Shown piece by piece: positions 6,291 to 9,214 of a stretch of DNA of 9,214 nt; the first letter of the stretch is position 1; each line of letters begins with the position of its first letter. This DNA comes from Bdellovibrio sp. (GTDB taxonomy: Bacteria; Bdellovibrionota; Bdellovibrionia; Bdellovibrionales; Bdellovibrionaceae). The stretch spans positions 1 through 9,214 of the forward strand of contig JAGIAF010000072.1 in NCBI GenBank assembly GCA_017745015.1, read 5' to 3'. The notes under the pieces are model-generated. The model saw nothing but the letters and a program-made list of their open reading frames with translations. It ran no database searches and was not told the DNA's origin. The position numbers were made by a program, and so were the translations under genes.

Positions 6291-7103
6291 ATGGGTAATA
6301 CGAGCACTAAGGTTTGGGTTTTTATTCTTTCTAGTTCTTTGGCGCTTTTGGTTGTTGGGTATCAACTTGGCGAGCGTTTGGGACTGATCATTGGCTTTTT
6401 GCTCGCGTTGCTTTTGAATTTCATGGTTTTCTTTTATGGAGAGAGCCGCGTTCTTTCAAAGCTTCGTGCTCAACGCCTTAAAGGTCAGGATGCTTGGGGA
6501 CTTTTAGATATGGTTGAGAAAATGTCTCACCAACTGGGTATGCCGACTCCGGCGGTTTACATCACTCCCCATAATTCTTCGAATGCGTTTTGTGTGGGGC
6601 ACTCTTGGAAACATGGTTCGCTGGGTTTTACTTTGGGTCTTTTGCAGAAATTAAATACCAAAGAACTTGAAGCAGTTGTGGCCCATCAGATTTGTCACAT
6701 TCGTCGTTTGGACACTTTTGCGTTTTCGGTGAGTTCGACTTTGGCAAACTCTATTGTCGGCTTGGGTCAGTTCTTGGATTCTTTCTTGCCAGGTAAAATT
6801 CAATTCTTCATGCCGCTGCTCTCCCCGATTGGTTGGTTGATCATTAAGGGCGTCGTGGGCGAAAGATCTTTCTTTGAAAACGATTTGATGGCGTCAGAAC
6901 TTTTGAATGGTCGCCATCCCCTGGGTGAAGTGTTGTGGAGACTGGAAGGTCTTGCGCAAACGCAACCTTTGGAAGTGCCGGCCTGCACCAGTCACCTTTT
7001 TATGGTGAATCCGGAGGGCTTTAAGCAAAGAAATTTATTCTTAAAATCCCATCCTGCCATTGAAACTCGTTTGCAAAAGCTGATGGGATATTACCCGATC
7101 TAA
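6291..7103 (+). CDS. HtpX-like M48 family membrane protein, probable pseudoprotease
   Basis: A 270-residue protein with the overall plan of HtpX, the inner-membrane M48 zinc protease. Two N-terminal helices (about residues 8-24 and 29-48) lead into FFYGESRVLSKLRAQ. Then come GMPTPAVYIT, SSNAFCVG (97-103) and FTLGLLQKLNTKELEAVVAH, all matching HtpX landmarks, and the family tail SHPAIETRLQKL (253-264). The zinc motif, however, is HQICH (132-136) instead of HExxH: the catalytic Glu is Gln (CAG). The later region that normally reads 'R-E-F-x-A-D', with Glu as third zinc ligand, reads ERSFFENDLMA (191-201), with no Glu at the usual spacing from Asp198. Both zinc-binding His remain. Hence it is probably proteolytically inactive but intact and translated. 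It might regulate or scaffold membrane proteolysis (inference). The DUF1844 gene follows after 43 nt. Confidence 0.85.
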   Translation: MGNTSTKVWVFILSSSLALLVVGYQLGERLGLIIGFLLALLLNFMVFFYGESRVLSKLRAQRLKGQDAWGLLDMVEKMSHQLGMPTPAVYITPHNSSNAFCVGHSWKHGSLGFTLGLLQKLNTKELEAVVAHQICHIRRLDTFAFSVSSTLANSIVGLGQFLDSFLPGKIQFFMPLLSPIGWLIIKGVVGERSFFENDLMASELLNGRHPLGEVLWRLEGLAQTQPLEVPACTSHLFMVNPEGFKQRNLFLKSHPAIETRLQKLMGYYPI

Positions 7104-7118
7104 CTTGACATTGAATTT

Positions 7119-7136
7119 TGTGAACTCATGTTCACA
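7119..7136 (+). other. Perfect 7-bp hairpin or operator-like palindrome before the DUF1844 gene
   Basis: TGTGAAC (7119-7125) and GTTCACA (7130-7136) pair perfectly around TCAT. The 3' arm ends where the ribosome site AGAGGG (7136-7141) begins, so folding could affect ribosome access. As DNA it is an 18-bp palindrome of regulator-operator size. It resembles a CRP box but has 8 rather than 6 nt between TGTGA and TCACA. There is no T-run, so it is not a terminator. Confidence 0.5.
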
Positions 7137-7146
7137 GAGGGTGTTT

Positions 7147-7395
7147 ATGCAACAAAAAATGGAAGCTTCTTTATCAGTTTTGATTATGTCGTTAGCCTCT
7201 TCGGCGGTCATGGCCATGGGCCTTGCTCCCGATCCTGCCACTGGTAAAACCAGCAAAGATAAAGAGATGGCCCGTTTTAACATCGACCTTTTGGTAGTTC
7301 TTCAAGAGAAAACCAAAGGGAACGTAACTAAGGACGAAGCACAGTTCTTAGAGAACCTAATTAGTGATCTACAAATGAAATTCGTATCTATCTAA
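7147..7395 (+). CDS. DUF1844 family small protein
   Basis: An 82-residue protein starting at ATG 7147, with AGAGGG (7136-7141) 5 nt upstream; an in-frame TTG at 7105 would be a poorer start. The whole length fits the DUF1844 family. The first half has 'x-F/L-S-x-L-I-M-S-L-A-S-S-A-x-M-x-x-G', then APDPATGK (27-34). The diagnostic EKTKGNV (54-60) follows IDLLVVLQ, and the end reads LENLISDLQMKFV. The function of the family is unknown. The hydrophobic start looks like a signal peptide, but it is the conserved amphipathic helix of the family, so the protein is more likely cytoplasmic. It sits between the HtpX-like gene and the HtrA protease gene on the same strand, with short gaps either side, suggesting one transcript. 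Family assignment is from recognised motifs. Confidence 0.85.
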   Translation: MQQKMEASLSVLIMSLASSAVMAMGLAPDPATGKTSKDKEMARFNIDLLVVLQEKTKGNVTKDEAQFLENLISDLQMKFVSI

Positions 7396-7410
7396 GATAA
7401 GATAGATACG
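7383..7410 (+). other. Perfect 11-bp hairpin over the DUF1844 stop codon
   Basis: CGTATCTATCT (7383-7393) is the exact reverse complement of AGATAGATACG (7400-7410), with a 6-nt loop that includes part of the TAA stop (7393-7395). The stem is AT-rich and followed by TTCCGTTGTT rather than a T-run, so it is unlikely to be an efficient terminator. It may be an RNA processing or stability element between the DUF1844 and HtrA genes. Confidence 0.6.
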
Positions 7411-7424
7411 TTCCGTTGTTCAAC

Positions 7425-7429
7425 AGGAG
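7425..7429 (+). promoter_or_regulatory. Ribosome binding site of the HtrA protease gene
   Basis: AGGAG lies 7 nt before the ATG at 7437. That ATG opens directly into a typical signal peptide, so the in-frame TTG at 7416, which lies upstream of this site, is rejected. Confidence 0.8.
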
Positions 7430-7436
7430 ACGCGTT

Positions 7437-8855
7437 ATGAAGAAGTTCCTTATTTTCTTTTTGGCCGTTGCAGTAGCCGGCCCTATTCAAGCTCAAACCC
7501 TTCCTAAAGATCCCCCGAAGTTAAATCTATCAGCTCCCTTGCCGGCCAATTTGTTCGTTGAGTTGGGTAAAGCTATCAACCCCGCAGTTGTGAATATCTC
7601 CACATCCGTCGTTCCTAAAGGTGGCGGTCCGCGTGGACGTGATCCAATGCTTGATATGTTGGAACAGCTTTATGGCTTCCGCATGCAGCAACCCCAGCAA
7701 CAACAAGGTCCTCGCCAAATGGGCTTGGGTACTGGCTTCATCATTCGTGAAGACGGCTTGATCGTAACCAACAATCACGTGATCGCCGGCGCTGATATCA
7801 TCAACGTTCAATTGAGCGAAGGCTCCAAAGACGTTTTCGAAGCGACTCTTGTAGGCAGTGACGAACGCACCGACATCGCGCTGATCAAAATCAAACCTAA
7901 AGGCAAATTGCCAGTGGCGGTTCTGGGTTCTTCGAAAGACCTTGAAGTGGGTGAATGGGTCGCAGCGTTTGGTAATCCCTTCGGTCACGGTCACTCGATG
8001 AGTAAAGGGATCGTGTCTTCTAAAGGTCGCGACATCTCTGAGATCAACAAAATCCCTCTGATCCAAACCGATGCCAGCATCAACCCAGGTAACTCTGGCG
8101 GTCCGCTTGTTAACACGAAAGGTTTGGTCGTCGGTGTGAACTCAGCGATTGATGCCCGCGCTCAAGGTATCGGCTTTGCGATTCCTATCGATGAAGTGAA
8201 AGTTTTGATTCCGCAATTGGAATCGAAAGGTCGTATCGCTCGCGGATATATCGGCGCCTTGCTTGGCGATCTTGATCCGGAAGCCGCGGCCTACCTTGGC
8301 ATTGATCAAAACGGTGCGGTGATCACGCAGCTTGATCCGCGCGGACCCGCAGCGAAAGCAGGTTTACGCATTTACGATATCGTGACCGAGTTTAACGGTA
8401 AAAACATCGAAAGCTCTTTGAGCTTGATCGATGCTGTCAGCGACGCTCCAATTGGTAAAGCCGCAACAGTCAAACTGATCCGTGATCGCAAACCCGTGAC
8501 AGTTTCTATGACGGTTGCAGAACGTCCCGATGAGAGAGTTAAAAAAGTAACGCCGAAAAAATACGAAGGCCAAAAAGCTCCACTAGATTTGGGCTTCACC
8601 ATCACAGATCCAAACCCTACATTGCGTAACGAGTGGGGATTGCCAGATGATTTAAATCAACCCATCGTTATTGAAACTGACCGCAACTCCCCTGCTGCAA
8701 AATCAGGCCTGCGCGTAGGTGATGTGATCTTGGATGTGAACAAGCAATCCGTCTCCACATCAAAAGATGTGGTGAAGCTCTTGAAAAAAGGCGCGAACAC
8801 TCTGCGCATCGCTCGCAACACAAGAATTCAAATCATCAACATCGCAACAAACTGA
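7437..8855 (+). CDS. degP: DegP/DegQ-type periplasmic serine protease (HtrA family)
   Basis: A 472-residue HtrA protease. Residues 1-19 are a Sec signal (MKKFLIFFLAVAVAGPIQA) with a cut before QT. The trypsin-like domain carries the full triad: His114 (TNNHV), Asp146 (RTDIAL) and Ser220 (PGNSGGP). Residues 83-94 form a Gln/Pro-rich stretch (RMQQPQQQQGPR) at the position of the regulatory LA loop. PDZ1 covers about 268-362, opening with RGYIG, the usual peptide-binding loop. PDZ2 covers about 381-468. Two PDZ domains and this length match DegP/DegQ, which degrade or refold damaged envelope proteins and assemble into oligomers. The exact paralogue (DegP, DegQ or MucD) cannot be settled from sequence alone, so the symbol is provisional. 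It is the last gene of the plus-strand cluster and is followed by a strong terminator. Confidence 0.93.
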   Translation: MKKFLIFFLAVAVAGPIQAQTLPKDPPKLNLSAPLPANLFVELGKAINPAVVNISTSVVPKGGGPRGRDPMLDMLEQLYGFRMQQPQQQQGPRQMGLGTGFIIREDGLIVTNNHVIAGADIINVQLSEGSKDVFEATLVGSDERTDIALIKIKPKGKLPVAVLGSSKDLEVGEWVAAFGNPFGHGHSMSKGIVSSKGRDISEINKIPLIQTDASINPGNSGGPLVNTKGLVVGVNSAIDARAQGIGFAIPIDEVKVLIPQLESKGRIARGYIGALLGDLDPEAAAYLGIDQNGAVITQLDPRGPAAKAGLRIYDIVTEFNGKNIESSLSLIDAVSDAPIGKAATVKLIRDRKPVTVSMTVAERPDERVKKVTPKKYEGQKAPLDLGFTITDPNPTLRNEWGLPDDLNQPIVIETDRNSPAAKSGLRVGDVILDVNKQSVSTSKDVVKLLKKGANTLRIARNTRIQIINIATN

Positions 8856-8860
8856 AGACA

Positions 8861-8888
8861 AAAGCCCTCTGCGAAGAGGGCTTTTTTT
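8861..8888 (+). terminator. Rho-independent terminator after the HtrA gene, likely bidirectional
   Basis: AAAGCCCTCT (8861-8870) pairs perfectly with AGAGGGCTTT (8875-8884) around a GCGA (GNRA) loop, and Ts run on to 8888. It starts 6 nt after the HtrA stop codon. On the minus strand the same stem is followed by only four Ts, but it lies just past the end of the convergent dehydrogenase gene and probably ends that transcript too. Confidence 0.93.
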
Positions 8889-8905
8889 CGATTGACTGCA
8901 CTCAT

Positions 8906-9214
8906 TTAAAGATTCGCGGTCACAACCTTTTCTTTACCGATAGTTCCGGTTTGAGAAAATTCCTGAATACTTTGCAAAGTGGTCCGCGCAATATTATCCA
9001 AAGCTTCTTTCGTTAAAAACGCCTGGTGAGACGTGACGACCACGTTCGGAAAGGTCAGCAGCCTCGCCAAGACATCATCTTGCAATATTTTGTCAGAGAG
9101 ATCTTGAAAAAAAATATTATCCTCTTCCTCATAGACATCCAACGCCGCAGCTCCAATTTTCTCTTTTTTAAGACCATCAATCAGTGCCCGGGCATCAATC
9201 AAAGATCCACGCCC
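8906..9214 (-). CDS. ldhA: D-lactate dehydrogenase (LdhA type), C-terminal part (cut by right edge)
   Basis: The last 102 codons of a D-isomer-specific 2-hydroxyacid dehydrogenase, running off the right edge. The visible part opens GRGSLIDARALIDGLK, which is the end of the NAD-binding domain. It continues with LDVYEEEDNIFF, which holds the catalytic acidic residue, and SHQAFLT, which holds the catalytic His. The pattern DVYE-x-E-x-x-x-FF-x-D, followed later by HQAFLT-x-EAL, closely resembles fermentative LdhA of Escherichia coli rather than other family members such as SerA or PdxB. The enzyme reduces pyruvate to D-lactate with NADH in the cytoplasm. An in-frame TTG at 9202 is an internal codon, not the start, because the conserved GRGS lies before it. 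The gene converges on the HtrA gene, with the shared terminator between them. The substrate-binding Arg and N-terminal domain lie outside the window. Confidence 0.88.
   Translation of the reverse strand, partial: GRGSLIDARALIDGLKKEKIGAAALDVYEEEDNIFFQDLSDKILQDDVLARLLTFPNVVVTSHQAFLTKEALDNIARTTLQSIQEFSQTGTIGKEKVVTANL

Noticed and set aside
5991..6365. Minus-strand open frame of 124 codons in the divergent region
   Set aside because: It overlaps the start of the M48-like gene and crosses the inverted-repeat arm and hairpin, with Pro-rich, unstructured content. I found no ribosome site or family match.
7105..7133. Perfect TTGACA (7105-7110) as a -35 box for the DUF1844 gene
   Set aside because: The position 17 nt on has a very poor -10 match, and a start of transcription about 7140 would cut off the ribosome site at 7136-7141.
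7119..7136. CRP-type binding site
   Set aside because: The TGTGA and TCACA half-sites are 8 nt apart rather than the 6 nt of the CRP consensus.
7147..7215. Possible signal peptide at the start of the DUF1844 protein
   Set aside because: It lacks a clear basic start, and this segment is part of the conserved DUF1844 domain itself, so secretion is not supported.
7530..8066. Minus-strand open frame of 178 codons
   Set aside because: It lies inside the HtrA protease gene opposite the catalytic domain, with no recognisable protein features.
1..9214. CRISPR array, tRNA, rRNA, insertion sequence with transposase, or phage genes
   Set aside because: I saw no regularly spaced repeats, no tRNA-like cloverleaf and no transposase or phage protein motifs on either strand.

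Overview
The window looks like a chromosomal stretch from a Gram-negative predatory-type bacterium of the Bdellovibrionota (Bdellovibrio-like). This is inferred from the gene set (MoxR/Bat operon, DUF1844 protein, HtrA protease, LdhA-type dehydrogenase), the intermediate GC content, strong GGAGG-type ribosome sites and lipoprotein/Sec signals. The species cannot be fixed from the sequence alone.

Region 1 (1-5841, minus strand) is a compact seven-gene Bat (aerotolerance-type) operon. Read in its own direction it is moxR, a DUF58 gene, an unnamed one-TM membrane protein gene, batA, batB, batC and batD (cut by the left edge). Every junction overlaps (TAGTG, TAATG, ATGA, TAATG, ATGA, then 17 nt), so translation is probably coupled from end to end. 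MoxR is an AAA+ ATPase. The DUF58 protein, BatA and BatB carry von Willebrand A metal sites. BatC is a TPR lipoprotein and BatD a secreted or membrane beta-domain protein. The set is consistent with an envelope-associated MoxR/VWA chaperone assembly.

Region 2 (5842-6290) is a 449-nt divergent intergenic region with no convincing gene. It holds a 26-bp perfect inverted repeat around a 83-nt centre (5934-6068). It also holds a 13-bp hairpin built on GTGCCAGGCAC (6164-6190) that pairs better in the plus-strand RNA, and a degenerate direct repeat. It should also hold the promoters for both flanking operons.

Region 3 (6291-8855, plus strand) has three genes in line: an HtpX-like M48 family membrane protein, a small DUF1844 protein and a DegP/DegQ-type periplasmic serine protease with two PDZ domains. 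The M48 protein has HQICH in place of HExxH and lacks the usual third zinc ligand context, so it is probably a pseudoprotease. Perfect hairpins lie at both gene junctions. The protease gene ends in a strong GNRA-loop terminator (8861-8888).

Region 4 (8906-9214, minus strand) is the C-terminal part of a D-lactate dehydrogenase (LdhA-type), convergent with the protease gene and sharing its terminator hairpin.

Overall, an inner-membrane MoxR/VWA system is placed back to back with an envelope protein quality-control cluster. The most unusual items are the inactivated HtpX-like protein, the extra one-TM Bat-operon protein and the structured intergenic region.
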